From assembly GCA_964390805.1 (NCBI GenBank), contig CAYMKL010000014.1, positions 14,533-78,532 on the forward strand: a DNA stretch of 64,000 nt. The letters are read 5' to 3'. Of this stretch, positions 14,190 through 25,900 are shown piece by piece; position 1 is the stretch's first letter; the number at the start of each line of letters is the position of its first letter. Origin of the DNA: CAYMKL01 sp964390805 (GTDB lineage: Bacteria; Chloroflexota; Anaerolineae; VGOG01). The position numbers and the translations under genes are program-made. Under the pieces are notes generated by a model that did no database searches, was not told the DNA's origin, and saw only the letters and a list, made by a program, of their open reading frames with translations.

Positions 14190-16811
14190 ATGGCTAAGCA
14201 AGACCTGCGCATCGGCGTTTTCGTCTGCGACTGTGGGCTCAACATCGCTGGGAGCGTGGACACCGAGGCGGTGCGGGAGTACGCCGACACGCTGCCCGAC
14301 GTGGTGGTGGCGGTTGGCAACAAGTACACCTGCGCCGACCCCGGCCAGCAGGAGATCAAGCGCCACGTGGTGGAACACAGGCTCAACCGGGTGGTGGTGG
14401 CCTCTTGTTCGCCCCGCCTGCATGAGCCAACCTTCCGCAACTGCATTCAGGAGGTGGGCCTCAATCCCTATCTCATGGAAATGGCCAACATTCGGGAGCA
14501 CTGCTCCTGGGTGCATCTCCACGACAGGCAGGCGGCCACCCGCAAGGCCGAGGACATCGTGCGCGCGGCGGTGGCGCGGACCCGCTGGCTCCTTCCCCAG
14601 ATCGAGGAACAGTTGCCCGTGACCGACGCAGTGCTGGTCATCGGCGGGGGTGTGGCTGGCATCCAGGCCTCTCTCGACCTGGCCGACGCCGGCCATCAGG
14701 TCTATCTCGTAGAAAAGGAGCCCTCCATCGGTGGGATCATGGCCAAACTGGACAAGACCTATCCCACTATGGACTGTAGTATATGAATACTGGGCCCCAA
14801 GATGATGGATGTCGGTCGGCATCCCAAGATCGAACTTTTAGCTTATAGCGAGGTGGAGGACATCTCTGGCTACGTGGGCAACTTCAAGATCAGAGTGCGC
14901 AGGAAAGCCCGCTACGTGGACGAGAGTGAGTGCACCGCCTGCGGCGACTGCGTCCCGGTCTGCCCGGTGGTCAAGCCCGACGAGTTCCAGACGGGCCTCT
15001 CCAGCCGCCGAGCCGTCTACATCCCCTTCCCCCAGGCTGTGCCTTCTTCGTATATCATCAACATCCAGGAATGTCTGGGCGATAACCCCATTGCCTGCGG
15101 CAAGTGCATGGAGGCTTGCGACAAGAAGTGCATTGATTTCGACATGCAGGATGGGATCGTCGAATTCCAGGCAGGGACCGTCATCGTAGCTACGGGGATG
15201 GAAGCCTACGACCCCACAGAGATGGATGAGTACGGCTATACTCGCTACGAGAACGTCATCACCAGCCTGGAGTTCGAGCGGCTGATCTCTGCCGGCGGTC
15301 CCACCGAAGGCCATTTAGTCCGCCCCACCGATCGGCGGACGCCCCAGCGCATCGGCTTCGTGCAGTGCGTCGGCTCCCGCTCCCAGGCTCGTACTGAGCC
15401 CGGTCGAAGTAATGGGCGGGGCAATCCCTACTGCTCCAACATTTGTTGCATGAACACCGTCAAAGACAGCCTCCTGCTCAAAGACCACTACCCAGACACC
15501 GACATCACCGTTTTCTACATGGACATGCGGGCTTTTGGCAAGGGCTTTGAAGACCTCTACATGCGCTCCAAAGCGGCGGGGGTCAGGTACATCAGGGGCT
15601 TGCCGGGCGAGGTGACGGAGGATGCCGAAACGCGCAACCTGCGGGTCTGGGTGGAGAATACCAGCGCGCGGCGGCTGGAGGAACACGAGTTGGACATGCT
15701 GGTGCTCTCCATCGGCGCCGTGCCCCGCCAAGACAGCGAGGTGGTCAAGCAACTCCTCACCCTCTCCCGCACCTCCGATGGCTTCTTCATGGAGTCGCAT
15801 CCCAAGCTGAAGCCAGTGGACGCGCCGACGAAGGGCGTCTTCCTGGCCGGCTGTGCCGAATCGCCCAAGGACATCAAAGACTCAGTTACCCAGGCCTCTG
15901 CCGCCGCCTCTCGCGCCGAGATCCTGTTGAGTGCTCCCACCATCAAAGTGGAGGCCATCACCGCCGTTGTTGACGAAGCGCTGTGCAAGGCCTGCGGACT
16001 GTGTGCCCCGGTTTGTCCTTATGGCGCTATCACCTGGGAGAAGAAGCAGACGGCCCACGTGATCTCGGCCGCCTGTGCTGGGTGCGGCACTTGCGCCGCC
16101 GAATGTCAATATGAGGCCATCACCATGCGCCACTTCTCCGACCAGGCCATCTACGCCATGATAGATGCCATGCTCTCCCCCTTCATCCCCCCCAAAGTTG
16201 GGGGGGAAAGAGGGGGGGCGGCCAAGCCGCCCATCGTGGCTTTTGCCTGCAACTGGTGCTCGTATGCGGGAGCGGACACGGCGGGGGTGGGGCGCATGGA
16301 ATACCCGCCCAATGCTCGCCTGATCCGCACCATGTGCTCCGGGCGAGTTGATCCTGAGTTTGTGTGGTACGCCTTCCGGAAAGGAGCGCCAGTGGTGCTG
16401 GTCTCCGGCTGTCACTACGCCGATTGCCACTACATCAACGCCAACCGCCAGACCGTGCGCCGTGTTGACGCCTTGTGGGAGGGCCTGGAGAAGCGGGGTG
16501 TGCGTCCTGAGCGCTTGCAGTTGGACTGGGTCAGCGCCGCCGAGGGGCAGAAGTGGGCCAAAGTGATGCAGGATCTGGACGAGCTGTGGGCGGGGGTCAC
16601 AGCCGAGGAAATGGAGCAGACTCGCCAGGCGTTGAAAGAGGCCAAGACGCCCATTCGTGGCTCCCTCGACCGGCTAAAGAAACCGACGGCGGCCACGATG
16701 GTTTGTGTGCGCTGCGGCAACAAGTGGGATGTCACCTACGATCCTGCTGTGGACGAGGAGCGTATGTGCTCGAAGTGTCGGAGCAACAGCGTGCGGGTGT
16801 TGATCGTGTAA
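14190..16811 (+). CDS. hdrA: HdrA selenoprotein fused to MvhD (in-frame UGA = selenocysteine 199)
   Basis: 873 residues if UGA at 14784-14786 is read as selenocysteine. The codons before and after are in one frame and give LDKTYPTMDCSI-U-ILGPKMMDVGRHP, the exact HdrA motif whose last ligand is Cys in most HdrA and Sec in some methanogens. Domains: HdrA N-terminus (IGVFVCDCGLNI, 8-20), FAD motif (VIGGGVAGIQASLDL near 150), CTACGDCVPVCP at 248, a Cys cluster near 290-315, two [4Fe-4S] motifs 600-655, an MvhD domain 680-800 (FACNWCSYAGADTAG), and a C-terminal zinc-ribbon-like CVRCG...CSKC at 838-868. The start at 14190 has GGGAGGTG upstream; the earlier ATG at 14145 lies in repeat. A SECIS-like hairpin follows the UGA. 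HdrA is the flavin bifurcation subunit working with HdrCB. Confidence 0.87.
14807..14824 (+). promoter_or_regulatory. SECIS-like hairpin downstream of the hdrA UGA
   Basis: Stem GGATG (14807-14811) with CATCC (14820-14824), then a T (14812) that is bulged or wobble-paired to G14819, a C-G closing pair (14813/14818) and apical loop GGTC. This resembles the E. coli fdhF SECIS top, which has a bulged U and a loop containing GGUC. The loop starts 27 nt after the UGA, inside the accepted 16-37 nt window for bacterial SECIS elements. Confidence 0.72.
15391..15410 (+). repeat. REP-like palindrome
   Basis: GTACTGAGCCCGGTCGAAGT in frame in hdrA. Confidence 0.6.
16175..16220 (+). repeat. C/G-rich inverted element
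   Basis: Near-copy of the element at 7841 (CTTCATCCCCCCCAAAGTTG core). Forms the linker between the ferredoxin and MvhD domains of HdrA. Confidence 0.75.
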
Positions 16812-16844
16812 TCCAGCAGAGATAGCTGACAATTGATAATAGCG

Positions 16845-16879
16845 AAAGCCCCTCGGTTGTCATTTTACCGAGGGGCTTT
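16845..16879 (+). terminator. bidirectional intrinsic terminator
   Basis: 12-bp perfect stem AAAGCCCCTCGG (16845-16856) with CCGAGGGGCTTT (16868-16879), 11-nt loop. It lies between hdrA (plus) and the giant minus-strand gene whose stop is at 16931. The A-tract and T-tract at the stem ends allow termination from both sides. Confidence 0.85.
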
Positions 16880-16930
16880 ACACTTGGCAGTCGCGTCAGA
16901 AAGAACCTATTCGTTGTGACACTCGAAGGC

Positions 16931-19900
16931 TCACCGCGTACCGATCACCAGCAAATCGAACGGGCCGACCGAGCGGATGTTCCCGGCCCGGTCCAATGCC
17001 TCTACCTGCAAGGTGTACAGGCCAGCCGTCTTCGGCCTGGGCGTGTAGCTCCACGTCGAACCGCCCCGATCCGCGACGTGCCAGAAGGAGTCACCCTCGG
17101 GCGTGTCCAGACGAACGTAGACCTCGCTCACGCCGCCGCCGTCGCTGACCGTGCCGACCAGCACCGGCGGGGGCGCCGTCTCGGTCGCCTTGTCCGTATC
17201 CGTGACCGGCTGGTACGCATCCAGCAGGATTTCGCTGATATGGGTGATGACGGCCACTGCTGGCGGGACGGTGTCCACCTGATAGGTGCGGCTCAGCGGC
17301 ACCGTCGAGCGGTTGCCCACCGCGTCGAGGCCGTAGAAGGCGATGGTCTGGTACTCGCCGTCCGCGTCCTGCACCGTCGCCGGGGCGTAGGTCCAGGTGC
17401 CGGTGGGCGTCGTACCCGGGCGCACGTCCACAGGCCAGCAGGTTGGTTCGTCCGGAGCGACTGAAGTCGCTACTACGGTGCTCTGCCGGCCCCTGTTGCT
17501 TCCCTTCATCTCCAGCCCTTCGGCCTCGCTCAGGACAAGTGGCAGGTAGATGGTGTAAGGATACCGCCTACGCGCCGGACTGACGCAGACCTCCAGCCCG
17601 CTGGCCTGCCGGTCGTCGTGCACCTGGCCCGTGAAGAGGTGCTCGCCGAGGCCCAGCACCGTGTCAACCAGCGCCGCGTCCACGTCGGCGTCGAGGGTGA
17701 CGGTGGGCGGGGTGGTGTCCACGATCAGCGTCAGCCAGTCCGTCCAACTGCTGGTGTGGCCCAAATCGTCGGTGGCCTGGGCGCGCAGCGCGAACTGGTC
17801 GCCGTCGTTGGCTGCACCCACGTCCCAGAGGCACGACCACTGGCCGTCCTCGTGGGTGGCGTCGGGGCAGGCGATGGTGACCGGCGAGCCACCTGGCAGT
17901 GCCTGCGCTTCCAGCGTGACGATGGGCACGCCAGAGGGGTCGTGGACGATGCCGTGCACGGCGTTGGCGTAGGGTCGGATATAGGTTGCCGGTGCTGTAA
18001 TCGTCAGGCTGATGGGCGCGGCGCTGTCCACGTCGTGCTGCACCCAGATCCAGTCGAAGGTGCCATGGGTGCCATCGGCGACGCTGGCCATCACCTCGGC
18101 CGAATCGTCGTCCAGGTCGCTCTCCACGATGCCGCTGAAGCCGAGGGTGGCCGTGATGCCTGCGCTCACGTCGCCCAGGCTCAGCACCAGCGTGTCGCTT
18201 CCGGCGAAGTGCAGCGCGCCGCGCGCGGTGGCAGTGACGCGTACGTCGGGGGCAACCTCCGTTCCCTCGTTGGCATAGCGGACGGTGTAGTTGATGACCT
18301 GCCCGTCGTGGACAGGTTCGGGGTCAACGTCGACTGGCAGGACCAGGTCCACGATGGAGTCCAGGTCGGCGTCGAGGAACTGGTCGGGCGTCAGCAGGCT
18401 GTACAGGTCGTGCTCCAGGAAGCCCAACTCGACGCCGGGCGGGTCGGCCACGATGTCGACGTGCACGTCGGCGTCGGTGAACTGGCCCTCGGCAGGGCAG
18501 ACTCCCGCTCCCAGCGACGCCCACTCGTACTGCTGGGTGAGGGTGAAGTGCTGCGTCGTGAGGACCGGGCCGGGGGCGTCAATGACGCGCTCGCTGTTGA
18601 GAGGGTTCTTGTCCGGCATAGCGGCCCACAGCCGCAGCCCGTCCTCCTCGCTGGCCAGGGCGACCAGGTCGAGGGACGTAGCCGCCGGGTCGGTGATGCC
18701 CAACAGGTCGAACGGCAGGTAGACGTCGGTGTGGGGCAGTAAGTGGGCGGTGCGCTGTCCTGAGCCTGTCGAAGGATCGAACTCGTAGTATTGGGGTGGG
18801 AGAGGTGCGTCCTCGATCCACTCGTCCCCATCCCAGCGCATCAGCGCGACGGCATCGGCGTCCTCTATCCAGAGCATGTAGTCGGCCTCCAGTTGGCGGC
18901 CGTTTTGGGCCGGCAGACCGATGACGGTCACTTCGGCTGAGCTCAGTGCAGGATTGGTCATCGTAGCGGTGTAGGGGTTGAAGGCCGTCGTCGCGCCACC
19001 GGGTGCACCGGTGTCGAAGTAGACGAAGATGTCGCCATCGCCAGCCCAGTCGGCGCCGCCCCAGGCGAGTCGCAGGGCCTCGTCGTTCCAGGTCAGGTAG
19101 AGCTCCTGGACTTCATTGAGGGCCGCGCCGGTGTGAGCGTTGCGCAGCACTTCACGGTTGACGCCGATCTGAGAGCAGCCGCTATCCATCCAGCCGTGAT
19201 AGTTGCCCCCACCCCCGGCCCCTCCCCCAACCCTGGGAGAGGGGAGGATGTAGTCAGGCGTGGTAGGCGTGTCTGCATAGATGGGTCCCAGGGTGTGCCA
19301 GCGTTGGTTGCCGTGCACGTCCTGGGCGACGACGTGGGCATAGAGCGCCTGGGCTTCGCCAGCCTGCTGCTCGTGGTGGCGGTCTGTGGCCAGAGCGTAC
19401 GTGGTGAGCGCGGCCAGGTCGGGCGTGGGGCTCTCGGTCCAACCGGCGTAGTAACGACCTAGGTCATCGCTGCTGCTGGCGGTCCACTCGAGGATGAGTG
19501 TGGGGCCGAGGACGTCGCGGATGGTATGGCCGGATGTGAGCACCGTGCGCCTGCCCAGGCCGTTGATGTAAGCCAGCGTAACGGTGACGGGCGCGGGCTT
19601 CACCAGGTCCACGGTGACGGTCTCGGTGACCTGCGCGGTGCGCCCGGCCACGTCGGTGGCGCGGGCGGTGACGACGTAGGCCACGCCGTCGGGCTCGCTG
19701 CCCAGGTTCCAGGTGTAGCGCCAGGCGCCATCGTGGAGGGAAGCGTCGTTCCAGGCGTCCGAAGTGGTTACCTGTACCCGCTCTACGCCCCCGGTGTCGG
19801 TGACGAGGCCGGTGAGGGCCACGCGCCCCAGGGAGAGGCGATGGGTGGTGGTCAGCACGGTTGGCTCGACGGATACCCACGGCGGCTGCGTGTCCACGAT

Positions 19901-22900
19901 GACGGTGTCTGGGCGCGGGTCGGCCTGCACGCGGCCGGCCCAGTCGGAGGCGACAGCCAACAGCGTGTGTGGCCCCTCATCTGTAAGCGTAAGCGACGGA
20001 ACCCAGGTGGTGCTCCAGAGCGTGTCGGTGATGGCGCCGTCGGGCCAGGTGGCGGCGTCCAGGAACGCGCCGTCCACGGTGACGGTGATGGTGTGCAGGG
20101 AGTCCACCGCGTAGGCGCCCACGGTCACACTGACGGGCTCGGTGCTGGTCAGCACGCTCTCGTGGGTGGGGGTGAGGACGGCGGCGTCCAGCAGTGCGTC
20201 CTGCTGGGCCAGCGCCAGGAGCAGGGTGCCAGCCGTTTTCGTGGTGCAGCGACCATGGATGTCGCAGGCTGTGACCTTGGGGAACGGAGGCGGATCCGGG
20301 TGCCCAGGGACGGTGCAGGAGGGCGTCAGTTGGTAGAGCTGCGTGGCGTCGCTGGTCCAGGTGCGCCACCAGTCCGTGTCGAAGTAGTGACGGTCAGCGG
20401 CCTGCACTGAGCAGGGGCCACATTCAAAGCCATCCTCGACCAGATTGAAGTCCTTGGCCCAACAATCATAGGTGGTCTCGGCACTGGCGCCTGCGCCACG
20501 GAGGGTGACAGTGATGGCGACGCGGGGGGCGAGAGTATCAATCTCTCCGCGCCAGTGGTTCCAGGTGGATTGATTGTCGTTGCGGTTGTCGAAGACGTCG
20601 TTGCCGCGCAGGTCAATCTGGTAGATGCCGTCCAGGTCGGCCGGGATGGGGTGGCTCCAGCTCGAGGTGGTGACACCCTTGCCCGACTGGGCCAGTGCGG
20701 TATCCTCCCAATCCGGCTCCGTTACAGCGTGCGAAGCTAAGCCATCGGCGGGGGTGAAGGCGATCTCCAGCCCATCCAGCCCTATAGCAATGTAGGTGGG
20801 GTCCATCACCGCGCCGCTCAGGGTCACTGTCTGAGTGATGGTGGTCGTTGAGGGGTCCGGGTAGGTCAACTCGGCGACCGGGGCGGTGTGGTCCAGCAGG
20901 ATGAGGATGCCTGGGTAGTCCTTCTCCGGCGTGCGATTGCCCACCTCGTCGGTGGCGCGGGTGATGAAGACGTAGTCACCGGTGGGATTGGCCACGGCCT
21001 CGGTGTCGTCGTTGAAGATGGGGAGGACGTAGTCAATGGCCCAGGCCCTGCCCTGAGCTTGTCGAAGGGTATCGCCGTCCAGTGTGGCTTCCTGCCAACC
21101 GTCGCCCGATATGACCTCTGCGTCCAGGGGATCAGGGTCGGTCAGGAGCACCTCAACAGACCGGACACCGCTGCCCGGCTCTGAGCCGGCCATCGGGTCG
21201 CTGACGGTGCCATGCAGCGAGACGGTCCAGCGGTTCTGGGCGGTGAGCGTGGCAGTGACGATGGTGAAGTTGACGATGTCGGTGTCCAGTTGTGGCGGGG
21301 AGCTGTCGAGGATGACGTCGGTGCCGGGGCCGGGTGTCTCGGTGTGGCCGACGACGTCCACGGCGCGGGTGTGCAGGGTGTGGCGGCCGTCGGCGTACCT
21401 GTCCACGCGCCAGCCATAGGCCCAGGATTCGTGGCCTGTGGCCGCCTCCCAGGGGTCGTTGTCTACGCGGACCTCGACGCGGTCTATGCTGGAGGTGGGG
21501 TCGTGGGCGTCGCCGCCGATGATGAGCGTGCCGGTGGCGGAGATGTACTGGCCGTGACTGAGGGAGGTGAGGGTGGAGGTGGGCCAGTCGGCGTCAATGA
21601 GCACGGGGGCGGCCTCGTCCAGGCTGATGTCGCCCAGCCAGGGCAGCACCTCGCGCAGGTAGAGGCGGTGCAGGAAGATATACCTGAATTGCCCCCACTG
21701 CCACCACGGTGCGACATTCGTCGTGACGGCGCAGTTGTGGTCATCACACGCCAGTGACATGCCGCGGGGCACTAGCTCGGGGTACATGGTTTCGTACGTT
21801 CCCCGACCGGAGTACCGGCTCCAATGCACAGCGTACGATTGTCCAGAGGCTCTGACGCTACCATTGGCCGCCAAAGCCTGATAAGCCACACTGCTGGGGG
21901 AGTCCCACCAGTCAGGGCCGTGCTCCCACATCGCTAACCAGCCTTTGTGTTGGGGGTCGTAAGCCACCCGCGGGTAGTAGAGCTCGCGGTCGCTACCCTT
22001 GGTGCCGATGGTGAACGCGCTCCCTACGCTGGAATCCTGCACGAAGTGACCACGTATCTTTTCTCCCTCGTAGCGGTAGACCACCAGCGCCTTGTCGGTG
22101 TTGGGGTCGTAGGCCACCTGGGGCAACTCTTCCATGCTATTTGTGTAGGCGATCTTGCCGCAACTGTCACTGACGTAGTGGCCGTTGCCGTCCAGGTAGG
22201 CGTACCACACGTCGAAGTCGGCACTGCTGAAGTGATTCTCCCAGACGGCGACGTAGTTGCCTCCGACGTAGGCCAGATCCACGTAGCGATCCTCTCTGAC
22301 ACCTTGCGCTCCACGGCTATCCAGCCGCTCCTCATGGCTGTCGACGTCGCCGTCGTTGGTCACGATCCGGGTCTTGATCTCCCAGTCATCGTGCAGCCGC
22401 TGCCAGCCGACAAGGAAGTCGGAGCCGTTGGTGGCGACGGAGGGTTCTTGCTCGTGGTCATGGCTCCTGACGATGGAGAAGGACGACTTCACCAGTTGCA
22501 GATTTGGCCCAACGATGGCGGCGTAGATGTCGAAGTCGTCGGAGTGCTCCTCTGCCCACACCACCAGGCACCGACCGTTGTTGGCGCAGGCGATGGCGGG
22601 TGGATGGGCGGCCTTGTCATAGTCGCCGTCATCCACGTGTAGGGAGGCACCGTCGAGATTGTCGCCGGCCTGATAGACGACGATGCGGCCCGTGACCTCG
22701 TTGTCGTCCTCGTCTGTGGAGTCGGCCTCCAGCGCGGCCACCACGTAGTCGCCGCTCCAGCCCGACGCCGGGGCAATGGCTGAATACCAGGGGTACTTGC
22801 CACTGGCTGCCTCTCGATGGCTGTCCTGCCGCGGGTCCCAGGTCCAGGTGGACTCCACACTGCCGGCGTGCAACTGCGAGGTCATCTCGTTGGCGATGTC

Positions 22901-25900
22901 CACGCTCTGAGAGCCGGCGCCGCCATCCACGACAACGTCGGTGGAGACGGTCTCTGCCTCTCCCTGGAAGAGGTCGAAGGAGGTGGACAGGTCGGTGGCC
23001 TCCAGCACGGACGGGAAGGTGACCGTCAGCCCACCCAGGGCATAGAGTTCCTGGGAGAGGTTGTTGCGCACGGTGGAGGTGTAGGCGAAGGTCACCCCAG
23101 GCGCGACGATCCAGTCCTCGTCGTCGCTCTCAGGATAGATGCCCAACCCGCTGGTGGTGAACGCCTTGGGGTGGGTCCCCAGGGTGTGCTCAGCTAAGTC
23201 GCTCAGACCGTCGCCGTCCTCGTCGGCTATGAACGGGCTAGAGGTGACGTGGGTCTTGAGGTGGTTGGCGGCGTCGTATTCGAAGTCCCAGCCGTCCAGT
23301 TCCTCTTTGTCGCTCAGGCCGTCGCGGTCCGTGTCGCGGTTGTCCGGATTGGTACCCAGGCGCACCTCCTCGCCATCGGAGAGGCCGTCGTTGTCGCTAT
23401 CTCTCGACAGGGGGGAGATGTCGGCCCCACCGTTTTTGGCCCCGGCGGCGCGCATCCGCAGCTCGTATTTGTCGGACAGGCCATCGCCGTCGGAGTCCCA
23501 CCTGCTGTCGTCGGGGTCGTTGCCGTGGTGGGCGAAGGAGAGCAGGCCATCGCCATCGGCGTCCGCCTGTGGCCGGAAATCGTCGCCCCAGTTGAGGGCA
23601 TAGAACTCGTCCAGCGTGGCGGGGAAGACGTCGAACACGACGTGTTGGCCCATGTGTAGTGACAGACTGTCGTCAAACGTCTGGTCGCTGCACACGAAGC
23701 CATGGCTGGTGGTCCAGCACTCGACGCAGGGGATGGCGTAGCCCACGTTGAGGTAAACCGGCATGGTGCGGTTGACGCCGGCCTGGAGTGGGACGTCGTT
23801 GACTGACAGACCGCTTTGCACCCAACCTCGGTACATCGTATTGAACGAATAGGTGTGATCCTCCTCGACGTCCTGCCAGGCGGAGGACATCTCACCACGG
23901 CTGGCAGAGACATCCTGTTCACTTCGGTTCAGTTGGTAGTTGAAAGTGGTAGATCGTAGATTACTCTCAGTGTACAAGACCGGCACCCAGCCTGTTACGC
24001 GCCAGCCCTCCGGGTCCTGATGGACAATGGTTGTGGTCAGGTTTGTGCTGAGGGCCAACGTGTTGCCTGCCCTGAGACCTCGTGAGGGATTGCCCAGCGA
24101 CATATTGAGTTCGCCCATAGTTGCGTCGGACTCGATGGTGGGCTCTACGTGGTAGATGAGACTGGCTATCTTCTCCGTCAACCAGCCGCTGATGGTCGGC
24201 AGACCCAATGCCGCGAGGACGACGTCAATCAGCGACACGATGGCGACGATGATGAGGCCAATCACGGTGAGGGCGATGATGAACATCACGATGAGCAGGA
24301 TGGTGGCAGCGATGCTCTGAGCTAGCAGTTGGTTGTACTCGATGCTTCCCGCCTCCATGTCGCTGGCCTGGACGAAAAAGGTCACCCAGACGATGATGGC
24401 GCCGATGATCAGGCCGATGAGGCCGCCCCATTTGGTGGCGCCGACCCAGGTGTGCGATGCGCACAAGTAGATCTTCATGGAGGCGAGGAAGCCGAAAGCG
24501 GAACTCCTGATCATCTCCACCACCGCCGTGATGTAGCCGATGAGCTTGATAGTGGTCATCAACCCGCCTATGAGGATGTTCAGCCCAATCTCGACCCACT
24601 TGACCCCGTTGAAGTAGGCGGAAACCAGCATAGTAACCAGGGCCACGACGGCGGCCAGGGTCAGGGTGACGGCGATACCCCGGCCCCAGCCTGAGCCCAG
24701 CCACTTCAGCCAGTCGTACTTTTCGGCCAGTGCACTGGGCCACCGCCAGAGCCACTCGACGTAAGCGAGTCTCGCTAATCCCGCTTTCAGCGACACCTGG
24801 CCCAGATACCTCCAGAAGGACTCCACTGAGCGGGGGTTGATTCCCGCCAGAGCCAGCTTGTAAACTGCCTCGATGACTTTCTCGATCACTTTACCGCCTG
24901 TCTTCAGGGCCTCGGGCTCCTCCAACTGGGCAGCCTGCGATTGCAGCACATCGTCTCCCACCTGGACGATGCTGTTGACCCCATTGTAGAGCACGAGGTA
25001 ATACAACTGGATGCCCAGCAACAGGCCGGCCGCCAACTCTTCATCCTCATTGAGAGTGGGATAACGGCGCGCCAGTTCGCGCCAGTATTCGTCAATCGGG
25101 CAGGCTTCCCATGCCCCGCTGCGGTAGCGGTAGGGAGCCCAGTTGATTCCGGCCAATGTTTGTACTGGCACTCCGTCAGCACCGCTAGGGGGCAGGTCCA
25201 CGGTGAGCTGGCTGCCGCTCCATTGGACGTTGCTGCCGTGGCCCTGGACGTCCAGGTTGACCACACGGTAGTGCTCTTCGCGGGCGAACATGAGCGTGGG
25301 GGTGATGGGCCCCGACGGCGACCAGTGGGCGGTGAACACATCATTCAGGATAGCCTTGGTGTCGGTCATGGGGATGGTGGCCCGTGCCACGTCCAGGTGC
25401 TCGTAGGTGTGGATTTCCACGTGCAGGATGTTGGGGATGTTCCAGCGTTGCTCCTCGGTGTACGCGCCGTTGGTGGTGCGGTTGAAGCGGTTGTAGATTT
25501 CGGCCACGGTGACGTCGCGCTGACCATTCTCGTCTGCGTCTTGCCCGGACAGGAAGGTGTAGTCCAGCCCGTTGGCCAGCACGACGAGGCTGGCGTCGTC
25601 GTTGAGGTCATCATCTACCTGCGGGTCTTCGTAGATGAAGGCCACATCTGTGCCATGATCCTCGCGCACGCTCAGGCCAGTCAGACGCCAGTCATCGTGG
25701 TAGGTCTGCACCACGCGCAACTGGTTCTTCTCACTGTACTTCGCGCAGATGCCGTCATCGTACTCCTCGCAGACGTCCACCAACGCGTGCACTAGCCAGA
25801 CCAGCCGCACCTGCTGGGCATTGCCCCAACCCCCCTCGGTCCCCCCAGGTAGGGGGGAGGATGGCCGGTAGAGCATCTTGCCATAGAAAGCGACGTGCGC

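Noticed and set aside
14145..16811. Two separate genes (stop at 14786, new start at 14802) for HdrA
   Set aside because: Both parts are in the same frame, the conserved HdrA motif spans the stop, and the ATG at 14802 has no ribosome site. One gene with a recoded UGA explains the data better.
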